64,000 bases of DNA from Sphaerolaimus hirsutus (lineage: Eukaryota; Nematoda; Chromadorea; Monhysterida; Sphaerolaimidae). Position numbers and translations under genes: made by a program. The stretch spans positions 124,001 to 188,000 of the forward strand of contig OZ038455.1 in assembly GCA_964036195.1 (NCBI GenBank). Reading direction: 5' to 3'. How positions within the stretch are numbered: position 1 is the first letter of the stretch; each line of letters starts with the position of its first letter. Shown here one piece after another: positions 23,166 through 33,418 of the stretch. The notes below the pieces were generated by a model. It had not been told where the DNA came from. It did not search any database and was given only the letters and a program-made list of their open reading frames with translations.

Positions 23166-25869
23166 CAGTGCCGACATAAATCAAGCTTTCTATAACATTG
23201 CTTTGCATCCAGATGATCGACACATTACGTCATTTAGAAATGTTTTTGGACAATTCCAACTGAAACGTTTACCAATGGGATTAAAATGCTCACCCAGTTT
23301 AGCGCAACGCTGTTTTGAATTAGCTATGGCCGGATTAATACATCGAAATGTGTTATTATACATCGACGACTTGCTGATTTATAGTGCAACCTGGGAAACA
23401 CATTTATACGACATAGGGCAGGTATTGGAATGATTGATTAGAAATAATTTCAAAATTAGTCCAAAAAAGTGTTTTTTCGCACGCGTTACAGCTGTACGTT
23501 TTCTAGGATTTATGATTGGCCGTGACGGCGTGTGCGTTCCAGATGACAAACGCCACATAATACAGGACTGGCCGGTACCCACTACCGTAAAGGAAGTTAA
23601 GGGTTTTCTGGGAGCTATAGGTTTTTTTAGACGCATGATTCACAGGTGCGCAGAGCTAGCTGTACCCTTGTCAAATCTCACGCGTACGGGACCAAGAGAA
23701 AATTACAATAGCGACACCCCAGTGGATTTGACAGCAAAACCCAAGGCACTGGAAGCTTTTCATAAGCTCAAGGAAGCATTGTTAGGAAGCCCCTGTTTGC
23801 AATTTCCCGACCCTAAACGCATGTTTATAATTATCACGGACGCCTCTAAAATCGCCGTTGCAGGCGTACTGGCACAACGAGCAGAGGACGAGAAAATACT
23901 ACATGCATGTGCCTTTTACAGCCGGAAGTTAGGTGCCACCCAAAGCAAATGGCCAGCGATTTCCCTGGAAGCGTGTGCAATCTACGAAAGCATACGTAAT
24001 TGGCATTGTTATCTGGCGGGACGGCCCTTTGAAGTCTGGACTGACGCCAAGAGTATTTCGTGGGTAAAGAATCCCAATTTAGAGACTACCCCACACGCCA
24101 TGCTGCACAAGTTCGCTCTAGCAATTACGCCGTACCAAATCACGTTCAAGCATTTGCGGGGAAAAAGCAACGAATTAGCAGATGCATTATCCAGAAGACA
24201 AGACGCCCCAGTGGTATTCGACGAGAAAAAGGACCTGGATGAGGCTTTTGAGCAGTTCGCACAAGTTACGTGCCGTGAAATCGCTATCCCACACGATAAG
24301 CAGGTTACGGTAGCTGCGGCGAGCAGGGCAGCGTACCAGCCAATCAGCGTAAACGAGGAGGCGGAGTTTCTGCGACCAATCAGCGACCGGACGCGCGGGC
24401 GAAAAGAGGCGGAGTCACCCGGGCTGCGAGAGCGGCAGCGGAATGCGGAAGCGCCTGGAACCGGAACAATGGCTGGTTCAGGAGCCGGAAATGAAGTTGT
24501 TCCGGGTTTGACGAGTGTAAACAAGCGCAGTGCGATCATGGCGCTACCCCCCATGACTCCGGTTGACAAATTAAAGCGATTACAAGCAGAAGAACTATAC
24601 ATAGCCACAACTATAGAAGTGTGTCGCGTGGATAATTTTTACAGCGCAGCGCCGTATTTTATTGATCAATACGGTTTATTACGTCGCCAAGCGGGAACGT
24701 CCCAGGTACCAGGTGTACAACTATACGACCCAGTGTGTATTCCGTCAGAATTAGTTCCATTCGTGTTAGAATTAGCTCATAATCACCCCACGGCGGGCCA
24801 TTTAGGAATAATAAAAACATTTGAAAGATTGCAGGAATTCGCGTGGTTTCCAGGAATGCGGCCAGAAAGTGCGCGCTGGGTAGCTACTTGCCCTTCGTGC
24901 AACGCCAAGAAAGGTCTCAGAGCGGCAATGCGAACTCAAATGGTGTGCCGCCAGGTAGCCAAAAGGCCAGGTGATGTGATAGCAGTAGACGCAATAGGAC
25001 CTTTACTAACCACGAAACGCAGAAACCGACATGTGTTAGTATTTGTTGATCAGTGCACACGTTTTGGAATTGCCGTGCCCGTTCCCGACATAAAACAAGA
25101 CACCGTATCATTTGCATTTTTGTTGCACATTTTGCCCATATTTAGTGTGCCGGCCATTATACTCAGTGATAACGCCCCTAGCTTTACCGAGGGCACTTTT
25201 GCCAAGCTTTTACAATATTTGAACGCGACCCAACATACATCATTTGCGTATACCCCCAAGAGCAACGGAATGGTGGAACGTAGGAATGGTGTTCTGATGG
25301 AAATAGTATCTCACTATGTAAATCGTACACATGACGATTGGGACATACATTTAGGCGCCGCTGTACATGCGTACAATACGTCAAAACACCCTTCCTTGCA
25401 AACCACCCCCTATGCGTTGCTATTTGGCAAGCCTGCTGCGTCTATGTGGGAGCGTATGATCGAGCCTCCCCCCGACACTGAGGCATTGCCCTCATTGCCG
25501 CATAAGCGCGCTCTTATAAATGAATTAGGCGCGCGTCTGACCACAGCACGCGAAGCAGCACACACCGCTTTAGCAAAGGCGCAGCAAAAGGAGCAATTTT
25601 ACGCCAATCGCCGGGCGCGCCGATTGAATGTGCAACGCGGGCAAGCGGTACGCGTATACACACCGCGTATTACTCAGTTGACAGGCCCCAGTAAGAAATT
25701 CGCGCCTCGCTTTATCGGCCCGTATGAGTGCATTGATTATGCCCACCCATTAGTGACTTTATTCAACAATATTAATAAGAAAATTTATGTAGTCCATGCA
25801 GATCGTTGTAAGGCAACCAGTGAATATTTAATTCCCCCTTCTTACAGTGAATTATACGGCGACGACTAA
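23125..25869 (+). pseudogene. pol: RT / RNase H / integrase part of pol, broken in this copy
   Basis: This frame continues reverse transcriptase one base out of register from the polyprotein. The change falls in a five-T run at 23159-23163. RT palm with YIDD is at 23359-23370. An in-frame TGA at 23431-23433 then interrupts the RT, a change compatible with a CpG transition. The thumb, an RNase H domain (ITDAS, Asp at 23839) and integrase follow. Integrase has an HHCC zinc module (HPTAGH; CPSC near 24890), Asp at 24988 and 25168 and Glu at 25276 (D-x59-D-x35-E), and a GPY module near 25717. A 100-residue polar linker (24230-24540) separates RNase H from integrase. The rest is intact to the stop at 25867. 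I describe the breaks only; whether the first is a programmed +1 shift or a lesion is discussed under findings. Confidence 0.9.
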
Positions 25870-26080
25870 AATTGATTAATTAGCTGATTAATTAGCCGTT
25901 ACGATCATCGCCGTCGCGTCAAACAACACGAAACCAGGTACAACAGGTATGAAGTGTGTGTGAAAGTGTGTGTGTTTTTTAGGAAGCTCGTGCACCCCTT
26001 TTGCCCACGGGCAACTGGACCGCACGAGTTCTTGTTACTTTCCCCGTTCATAAAACTTTTATCACATTATTATAATTATA

Positions 26081-27046
26081 ATGGCTTCGGCCTCTCGCAA
26101 ACGCCCATTTGAAGGTGCAGACGCCCCGCCCATTAAATCCAAGGAGACAAATACACATGGTGCCTGCGGCGGCGGAACCATTCCCCCGCGACAACTTTAC
26201 CACGCGCAGCAGATGCAAAATGGACCGGAAATCTACCCCAGCAGAGGGAAATTCGAAGGTTGGGTAGATAGGGTGTATATTGACTCGGGCGCCGACGGGC
26301 ATGTTGAGTATCAGTGCCATGTGAGAATTTCTGAGCAGACGATGGCGATACTCAGCGAAAACGAGCAGTGGGTGAATGCGGATGAAGCCTATCCGTATTT
26401 TTATTATTCTAATAAGCGGGCCAAGGCGGCTAGGGACAAACGAACCTCCCAGCTGGTGGATTTGTGCGCGAAAATTCAGAAACAACACCCCTCGATGTTT
26501 CTGCCCCTGGTGCGCCACGGGATGCGTTTCTCGGCGACCGCAATCGCACAAAAAATAGAAAATCCCAGGTACTGGGAGTTTACCGGCGTCGTGATATGGG
26601 GTAATCAGACAAAGTGCCCCTTAAACGTTGCCGCCCCCGTGGTCGTGAGTATGCAGGGCACGCGGCGCGTCACTCAAGCAGCACGTACATTGACGCGCGG
26701 CGACACTTCCGGCTACCAGCCCTACACGAGCGACTGGAAAACGGCGCGGCTGCGAGCGGCCTTCACGCCGTCGAATTACAAAAATCTGGAACCGCTGGGC
26801 GCGGCGGAGCGAGGCGATGTCGGGCCGGAAAAGCTGGTCATTTTGCACAGAGAATATGTGAGTGACAGCAGAGTGGAAAATTTGAGTGCTGGGCAGTTGG
26901 GGCTGGCCCACGTCGAATATCACGACCTGAACGATTTGGACGTGTTCGGCGACGAATTCTACGGCCATGCGTACGGGCTGCAGGTCGCCACGGCCGAGGA
27001 CATCAGCACAACCACAGGGAAGAGTAAAACGCTGACAGCTCGCTGA
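26081..27046 (+). CDS. Orphan ORF of the retrotransposon (321 aa)
   Basis: I do not recognise this protein. It starts at an ATG in a strong context (A at -3, G at +4), 211 bp after pol, and ends at TGA 27044. The N-terminus has a nuclear-signal-like RKRPF. The rest is soluble, with a mixed-charge region (SNKRAKAARDKR near residue 108) and a Trp/Gly-containing core (YWEFTGVVIWGN near 165-180). I see no membrane segment, zinc knuckle or protease motif. The second half is clearly more GC-rich than the surrounding host DNA, like the helicase ORF. A pyrimidine-rich acceptor-like TTTTTTAG at 25975-25982 could give a spliced mRNA. Position after integrase is where other Ty3 elements carry env or accessory genes. 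A nucleic-acid-binding accessory role is possible but unsupported. Confidence 0.75.
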   Translation: MASASRKRPFEGADAPPIKSKETNTHGACGGGTIPPRQLYHAQQMQNGPEIYPSRGKFEGWVDRVYIDSGADGHVEYQCHVRISEQTMAILSENEQWVNADEAYPYFYYSNKRAKAARDKRTSQLVDLCAKIQKQHPSMFLPLVRHGMRFSATAIAQKIENPRYWEFTGVVIWGNQTKCPLNVAAPVVVSMQGTRRVTQAARTLTRGDTSGYQPYTSDWKTARLRAAFTPSNYKNLEPLGAAERGDVGPEKLVILHREYVSDSRVENLSAGQLGLAHVEYHDLNDLDVFGDEFYGHAYGLQVATAEDISTTTGKSKTLTAR

Positions 27047-27759
27047 CAGCAAGCCTGACAACCAATTGTTTATAGTTGTCAGCGAGCTGTCAGCGGTTGG
27101 CCGCCTGCTGTCAGCGAGCTGTCAGCGGTTGGCGGCGAGCTGCAGCAGTTTTGAAAAATGAACAGTCTCGCTGTCAGCGAGCTGTCAGCTTACTGAGTAT
27201 CTTCATGATGTGCAATTTTGTGAGTAATGTACAATTCATTTTTTGACCCAAAATCGATCTGAGTAAACAAACAGACAACTCAATGTGATGTTCAAACATG
27301 CAGCAAAACATCAAGTCACTATTCCTCATGTAAAAAAGTACATAAAGTCACCTCATGAGCATTGCAGTTAGAAGTCCACACCTCTTGCACTGAATGATGC
27401 TAACTATGTAATGTTTGAATTGTTTACTGTATCTGCCACGTTCTATCTTATCCCAAATCCTATATTGTATTCATTTTTCTGTTATATCCTATTTATCGAT
27501 GCATGTGCTGAAATTTTATTGCATTTTCATTTTCTTTTGGGTCAAATGAAACATCATGTTAAACATTTTTGTCAGCAGGCTGTCAGCGAGCTACAAAATA
27601 GTTCAGCTGAGTTGTCAGCGAGCTGTCAGCAAGCTGAAAATTTTTGTCAGCGAGCTGCCCAGTTTTCTACTGGTTGGCAAGCGAGCTGTCAGCGAGCTGT
27701 CAGCGTTTTACTTTTCCCTGTGAACGGGCATCCAGCCAGACACAGAAAATCGCGACAAC
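27047..27759 (+). repeat. Spacer with GTCAGCGAGCTGTCAGCG repeats
   Basis: Copies of the word GTCAGCGAGCTGTCAGC cluster at about 27034-27190 and 27570-27710, on both sides of an AT-rich middle. The words are palindromic in part (GCGAGCTG/CAGCTCGC). The same vocabulary appears far away at 43190-43530. The first copy overlaps the 3' end of the orphan ORF. A 134-codon frame at 27411-27815 runs through the repeats and overlaps the helicase start, and I do not regard it as a gene. Confidence 0.7.
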
Positions 27760-30700
27760 ATGGACGCGTTTCTCAGGTACAAATTGGGTATTTTAGCAGC
27801 GGCCCACTGCTATAACGAGTCATTCTTGCGGTTTCGGGCGAAACGCGCAACGGATGTGTGCGCGCATGTGTTCTGGGAACACACGCCGCAGGGCACTGCA
27901 TGTGACATTATGGTGCGCCGCCCGGACCCAGAAGAATTACAAGCGGACACGTTTGAAGGACCAGAAGAGCAGCGCGTGCGTCTGCTGGAGCAGGTAAATA
28001 CGCAGACACAGCTGTTGAACCAGGCGACGCCCATGTCGGTGTTGAGCTTGGTGCTGGCCAGACCGGACGAAGACAAACCAGCGGCGGGCAGCCCCAATCT
28101 ATCAGTCAGAATTACCAGCGTGGAATCAGAGCCAACCACTACAATGCTGCGTGCGAAATTGGACATGGCGGCGTCGCAATCAGCACTGCCTCGAACCCTG
28201 GAGAGTGGAAGATACATGGTGCGCGGCTCAAACGACTCGCCCAATTATGACCGAACCATGCGGTCGCTGCAGGCCGCCCTGAACAAAGCACCGGTCGGCT
28301 GGGTACCAAAAGTGATTCAGGGGTCAAAAGTACTCACCCTGGAGGCACAAATCCAATTAGCTGTGATATTGAATTTGCGTCTGCTGGATGACGAAACTGA
28401 CTGGGCGCTAATTAGCCGCGAGGCTAATGAGCTGTACGAATCACTGTTCAGGGGAAAAAACAAACAGATGATTCAGGCCAAATTAGGTGAGTTTCTGCCA
28501 CAACAAGGACAGGTAGAAGTTTTGGGAGCTGTTATCACAGCCGTGCGAATGCGCAAACCTCTTTTGATTATGTGTGACTCGCCTTTCGGGTCTGGGAAGA
28601 CGACCACACAAAATCAACTGGCGTATGTGTGTTCACGCAGCTATAATTATTATAACTCGAGACCCAGGGTGCGCGCGGGCTCCGATTTGCCATCGGACAA
28701 GCAGCCGAACGCCAAATACCATTCGACGCTCATCACGTGCACGGTCAACTCGGCGGCCGACGAAGGCGCGCGCAGGGCCCTGACCAACCTGAATAAATTA
28801 GGGCAGCAGGATATTTTTGGGGCTTTGGAAGTTTTGCTGCGGGAGCGCGCGAAATGGACCGCTATGGCTGATACGCCATTTTCCGAAATGCAAAAACTGG
28901 AGGGTTTTGAAGAATTTTTGAAACTAAGAGCGGCATTTCCGGTGCGCGTTTTGAGTCCCATGTGGGAAACTGACCCCACCTACAGTACCACCCTCGCGAC
29001 CAAATTGCCAACCCTGCACACCCTAGCACAGCGAACCGGCCACAACATCGTCCGCCTCAGCCCCGAATGGACGGCAGCGCTGGAAAAGTACGACGGCGCC
29101 AAGAAGGACTACGAGCTGGTGGACGAAATTATCAATAACTGCACGGACGACGCAGTTATACGCGCGCAGCTGACCGAACAGGTGCCATTCCTCACCGCCG
29201 AAGATGGAGACGAGCAGCCATTCGATGACTTCGAGGCAGGCGTGGCGGGCGCCCGGGCTGGTGAGGCTAGTTTAGCTGACCAGGGATTTTGGGGTAAGGT
29301 GCTGCGTAGGGCGCTGTCTAAATATGTCAGGGCTACGGTCAGGTTGCACCGGGTGTTCTTGGAAGTGGTGCAGCCCGGTCAAATCCATGTCACTTTAGAC
29401 TCCGCCCACGACGCCCGTATAAAAAGTGTGACTGCGTGTGCGGTGATTATTGACGAAGCGTCTTTGGCGTCTGACGCTGCAGTAATTAGCGTGGTTCAGG
29501 CGGCTCAGCTCCCAGTGAACGGCATGCTGCTTCTATTTGGAGACAGTAAACAATTGACGCGTATGATTCGCGTGCAAGACTGGGTGGAGCCTGTCCTGAA
29601 ACCCGACCCCACCCTCATTGATAGGCTCACTCAATATCAACTATGTCCCGTGGTTCACTTGGAAACGGTGTTCCGCGGGCATCGCCAGCTCATTCAGGCC
29701 AACTCAGTGGCGGCGTACAACGGACTGCTACGCGCCTACAACGACACCGCCGCGCACGGCGCCACCATGTTGCCCGCACCTGGCGACTTCGAGGATGGCG
29801 TCATGCTGTCATCAACGTTGGTGCACCAGGGCTGCGAATCAAAAGAGGGCATGTCCATCATCAACAAGAAGGAGCTGCGCATCATCCTGCACCTGTACGA
29901 CTACCTCGTGGCCACGGTGAAAGAAGATCCCACCCTGCCCTGGGCAGATCTTACCGATCCCGCTAGTTTGCTAATTGTGTGTTTTTATGCGGCGCAGGCG
30001 CGCGCCCTAATCAGTCGACTAGTAGCCCATACAGAACACGATGCGGCTTACTGGGCCACCCGCGTGATCACTGCCGACAAAGCACAGGCCCGTGAAGCGG
30101 AAGTGGTCATCATTTCCTGCGTGCGCGGCAGCCCGCCTACCGACTCCGCCCAGCTGGAGGCCGACCCCAAGAAGGCGTATGGTAGAGTTGGATTTGTAGC
30201 GGAATTGCCCCGGGGAAACGTAGCCACCTCCCGCGCCAAATGTGTGCGCATTGTGGTGGCCAACGCCGAGACCATGTTGTGGTCAACCTTTTTCCACCGG
30301 TTTCTGACGGTCGAGCACAAAGCCGACCGGATTTACTCTTACGAGTCAGGCCAAATTTGGGGAAACGTGTTGGGATTTTGGCCTCCGGAATGGCGCCCGC
30401 GGGCCGACTTGAAAGAACTAGTCGGACCGGACAGATACCCGGCCCTCGAAGAAGAACTGCAGGCGGAATGTTTGTCTGACATTGAAACCGCCACCGCGGG
30501 CTCTGACTCCTCCGCAGACGCGCGGGAGGAGGGTGTGCCGGTGTTGGAGGAAGTGGTGCCCGTTGTCGAACCAGTTTACCGCCCTAATGAAGAATATTCC
30601 CCCATTAGCAACGACATGGCGGCCATGGCACTGCAGAACGTAGCCGAGCCCCCCTCGCCGCCGCCCGAGCACCACGACGCGGTCGAGGCCATTCCACTGC

Positions 30701-30765
30701 CACCGGAGGAGGCTCCAGCGCAACAGGTAGAACACCACATGGAAAATGGTAATTGTGAAAATTGA
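27760..30765 (+). CDS. UPF1-like superfamily 1 helicase encoded by the retrotransposon (1001 aa)
   Basis: All core SF1 helicase motifs are present in order: Walker A FGSGKTT (residues 276-282), motif Ia TCTVNSAADEGARR (about 325-340), Walker B VIIDEAS (DEAS 565-568), motif III FGDSKQL (593-599), motif IV with an FRGH arginine, motif V TADKAQAREAEVVIISCVR (771-789), and motif VI NVATSRAK (820-827). The spacing and the VATSRAK and REAEVVIISCVR signatures match the UPF1/DNA2/NAM7 (SF1B) branch, which unwinds RNA or DNA 5' to 3' using ATP. Walker A to B spans about 288 residues, longer than in UPF1, so there is an insertion between them. No N-terminal Cys/His domain is seen. The C-terminal 80 residues are acidic and Pro-rich. 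The ATG context (ACATGG) is good. The frame is intact, unlike pol, and lies fully inside the LTRs. I know of no other LTR element with such a gene, but cannot search. Confidence 0.9.
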   Translation: MDAFLRYKLGILAAAHCYNESFLRFRAKRATDVCAHVFWEHTPQGTACDIMVRRPDPEELQADTFEGPEEQRVRLLEQVNTQTQLLNQATPMSVLSLVLARPDEDKPAAGSPNLSVRITSVESEPTTTMLRAKLDMAASQSALPRTLESGRYMVRGSNDSPNYDRTMRSLQAALNKAPVGWVPKVIQGSKVLTLEAQIQLAVILNLRLLDDETDWALISREANELYESLFRGKNKQMIQAKLGEFLPQQGQVEVLGAVITAVRMRKPLLIMCDSPFGSGKTTTQNQLAYVCSRSYNYYNSRPRVRAGSDLPSDKQPNAKYHSTLITCTVNSAADEGARRALTNLNKLGQQDIFGALEVLLRERAKWTAMADTPFSEMQKLEGFEEFLKLRAAFPVRVLSPMWETDPTYSTTLATKLPTLHTLAQRTGHNIVRLSPEWTAALEKYDGAKKDYELVDEIINNCTDDAVIRAQLTEQVPFLTAEDGDEQPFDDFEAGVAGARAGEASLADQGFWGKVLRRALSKYVRATVRLHRVFLEVVQPGQIHVTLDSAHDARIKSVTACAVIIDEASLASDAAVISVVQAAQLPVNGMLLLFGDSKQLTRMIRVQDWVEPVLKPDPTLIDRLTQYQLCPVVHLETVFRGHRQLIQANSVAAYNGLLRAYNDTAAHGATMLPAPGDFEDGVMLSSTLVHQGCESKEGMSIINKKELRIILHLYDYLVATVKEDPTLPWADLTDPASLLIVCFYAAQARALISRLVAHTEHDAAYWATRVITADKAQAREAEVVIISCVRGSPPTDSAQLEADPKKAYGRVGFVAELPRGNVATSRAKCVRIVVANAETMLWSTFFHRFLTVEHKADRIYSYESGQIWGNVLGFWPPEWRPRADLKELVGPDRYPALEEELQAECLSDIETATAGSDSSADAREEGVPVLEEVVPVVEPVYRPNEEYSPISNDMAAMALQNVAEPPSPPPEHHDAVEAIPLPPEEAPAQQVEHHMENGNCEN

Positions 30766-31338
30766 TACGAAACAATTTTTGTCAAAAAACCAGTTATCAA
30801 AGTTTCAATGTAATAATTCATGCACAACTTTTTGTCATCAGGAGAAACAGACAACTTTGTAACAAAAACCAGTAATTAAAAAAAACATACTTGTTAATAT
30901 TCCATGAAAACAATTAGAAAATCTTGTCGACGATCAATTTTCACACGCACGGACTGCGACGTGCCGGTCGAGCAGGTAACTTGAATGTTGATGCCAAACT
31001 GCCCGTCCAACAGTGGCACGATGCTGTGAAACAGCATAGATTAATAATCCGATTAATTAGTTTCCAAAAAAGAAAAAACTTTTTCCTCACATCGAGCCCT
31101 GAGCGGGAACCAAAATTTCGAACTTTCGAGCACAAAAAGCCGGCACGGCGGAAAGCTGATGCCATAATTCGAATGAAGACGAGCCATATTTGCACCCCCA
31201 GGGCATGTGACTGCCACAGCCGTCCACCGAAAAATGCAGAGAAGGCATGATTTTTGAATAATCAAAAAACGGCGCAAAACACTTTTTCTGAACATGCCGT
31301 TTTTAGCCCGGAGGTAAAAAATTAATGGCTGGTGGGAT
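30766..31338 (+). other. 3' untranslated tail of the retrotransposon
   Basis: No coding signal. A weak purine-rich GGAGGTAAAAAA (31310-31321) and GGTGGGA (31331-31337) precede the 3' LTR. Neither is a textbook polypurine tract, so the plus-strand primer site is uncertain. Confidence 0.5.
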
Positions 31339-33020
31339 TGTAGGTAGAAATATGGCTAACTAATCATGCGTAAAAACGTAACGACAATTTTTGTGCAGAC
31401 ACTCCGACGACTCGAGAACGACCATGTGCGACCGAATGACGACCCGCGGTGCACAGGGAAGTCACAGTGAACGTGCGGTTCGCTGTGCACTGCAAATCCG
31501 CCAACGAAGCCGCAGCCCCAGGACGGTACGCCCAAATGGACACTACTGCGGCCATGAATTTATTAATTGTTTCTTTTCCGTTAATTATTTAATTACTTCC
31601 CGTGTGACGCTAATTTTTAATTTTTATTTTAGTGATTCATTAATTAAGCTAATTAGGTTACCCGCATTTTGAGTTAATTAAGTGATTACTCTCGTTTTTC
31701 TTTTTGCATTTTCCCAATATGTACTGTCGAACGTCATAATTATTAGGTTTTTATCAAGTTTACATTTTAGTTAAAAGGGTGCAGTGTCTGGGAATGATTT
31801 AGAAAGGTTTTTATGTTTCTAGTTAAGCTAACAGGTGTTAACTCTGTTAAATGCTTAGACGCCCCGATAGATAACATTCAGAAAATTCCCCGACCAAGTG
31901 CATTCTTATTTAGGACTAGGTAATGGGTGGAAAAGTGGCAAACGGCAATTATTGTCGGCATGCGACTGCAAGACACATGCAGAGCACAGTTTACAGTGAA
32001 GAGCACAGCAGTGCCAATTAATTATTCCCATCACCCAGGGTGATTGGTGAACTCATAAGTGCTAGTGTCTTGTGGCGTGTGTTCAGGCCCGAAGTTTCCA
32101 ACCCTTACCCAGCAATGCAATAACCTTGAACAACCCCCGCAAATGAGCGTTCTTTCTGTGGCCTTGGTCGGGCGCGCTATAAAAATATTTTCCACCTAAA
32201 GGGGCGCAGGTTGATAACACGTGTCACACCACCTGCTCTCGACTGTACCGTAACCTCTGAATAGAAACCCAGTTCTCGACACTCACCTACGAGATAAATT
32301 GTATTTTAATTACGTCATTGGTAATTACAGTTACTGTACGCTTGGTTTGACCCATATTTTACCCGCTTTATTTAATTAGATAATTTTCCCGCATTTAATT
32401 AATTTACTTGTGCCTTGTACGTTATGTTTACAGTTTTCCAGTGATCATTGATTACGCCTTATTAATTCGCTTATTATGGTTAATTGTTTTGTCTTTGATT
32501 TAGTATTCAGTTCGATTATGGTAGATTTTGGTGATTATAAAACGCGCTGATTTTACATTTTTTCACCCACTAGAGGCTATACGACTCACTTGAGCTATTG
32601 TGAAATTGACTCTGACTACATCGCTAAATAAAGTTCCCGTGAAACCAACTTGGTCCCCCTGAAGCATACTAACTGCTTGAATTTTAATTTGAATTTTATT
32701 AATTTCGGCTTTTCATTAATTACGGCTTTTTAACAATTAATCGAAGTAAACCGCCGGCAGCAGTTACGAAAGGGATTGGTAAGTTGCCGTGTCCGTCCTC
32801 AGGAACTGTCAGGACCCCAAGGGGTACTGGCGCCGTTCCTGATTTGCGTGTAAACATCCCCGTACCATAAAACCAATTATTTATTTAATTAAGCACGCAA
32901 GTGGAAGCGCAAAGGGACCGGAATTTGCAATTCTCTGCCGCGGCAAAATTCGACGAGTGGCGTATTTTTGTGGTAAAAACGGAAAATAGTAAAATTAGTA
33001 AAAACGTAAAATATCTGACA
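31339..33020 (+). repeat. 3' LTR
   Basis: 1682 bp, same ends and length as the 5' LTR. Differences are at 31534, 32111, 32691, 32795 and 32878. TATA box at 32178 and AATAAA at 32627 correspond to the 5' copy. Confidence 0.96.
32627..32632 (+). terminator. Polyadenylation signal in 3' LTR
   Basis: AATAAA in the R region of the 3' LTR. RNA started in the 5' LTR would be cleaved shortly after it. Confidence 0.5.
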
Positions 33021-33156
33021 TTTTCTGTACTCGCTTACTTTCAAAAAGTACACAAGTGAGTACCGGTATTTTGTGGGGAGCAAGCGTAAACATATTTACG
33101 CAATACTCGAGTATACGTATTGATGGAGTAAACATTAATACACTTTAGCAACTATT
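33021..33156. mobile_element. Right part of the hAT-like host element
   Basis: CTGTACTCGCTTACTTTC, CAAGTGAGTACC and CGAGTATACGTATTG words match the right halves of the AACGTAAA family (compare 49930-50060). It continues the element cut at 14771 by the retrotransposon. Confidence 0.5.
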
Positions 33157-33418
33157 AAGACTGGCAGCAATATATACGCTGTCTCGTATATTTTTGTATA
33201 TTTTTTCGATTCGTTATTATTGATTCGAAATGTAAAACCCAAGGCCTTGGTACAGTATAGTTCATTCACTTAGAATTCCTGTTCGCAATTTGTCACAGCG
33301 CCATAGTGTCGCCCTACCGGATTATTTTTCCTTTAGTAAATAAATGTTACGTTGTTTGTGGAAAGTAAATAGATGTTTCCTTTAATAAATTATAATGTTA
33401 CGTTTATTCACCTGATTG

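Larger units (their letters stand above)
14772..33020 (+). mobile_element. Giant Ty3/gypsy-type LTR retrotransposon with envelope-like segment and SF1 helicase ORF
   Basis: Two direct 1682-bp LTRs (14772-16453 and 31339-33020) begin TGTAGG and end CTGACA. They enclose 14,885 bp. TTTT stands on both outer sides (14768-14771 and 33021-33024), fitting a 4-bp target duplication. The order inside is leader, gag, envelope-like segment, protease, reverse transcriptase, RNase H, integrase, an orphan ORF, a repeat-rich spacer, a helicase ORF and a short 3' tail. Integrase follows RNase H and has a GPY/F module, which points to the Ty3/gypsy (Metaviridae) lineage. I compared the LTRs by eye and found five substitutions and no indels, about 99.7% identity, so the insertion is recent. 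This copy has a frame change and a stop inside reverse transcriptase and is probably not autonomous. At 18.2 kb it is far longer than the usual 5-10 kb for the group. Confidence 0.95.

Noticed and set aside
24009-24608. 199-codon antisense ORF in pol, and other long antisense frames in the retrotransposon
   Set aside because: Shadows of the sense coding frame in GC-rich DNA, no domains.
25946-25982. Mini-intron GTATGA...TTTTTTAG after pol
   Set aside because: At about 37 bp it is too short for a typical animal intron. The AG may still act as an acceptor for a distant donor.
27411-27815. 134-codon plus-strand ORF before the helicase
   Set aside because: Its second half is the GTCAGCGAGCTG repeat translated, and it overlaps the helicase start in another frame.
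31300-31338. Classical polypurine tract before the 3' LTR
   Set aside because: Only short interrupted purine stretches are present, so I did not annotate a definite tract.
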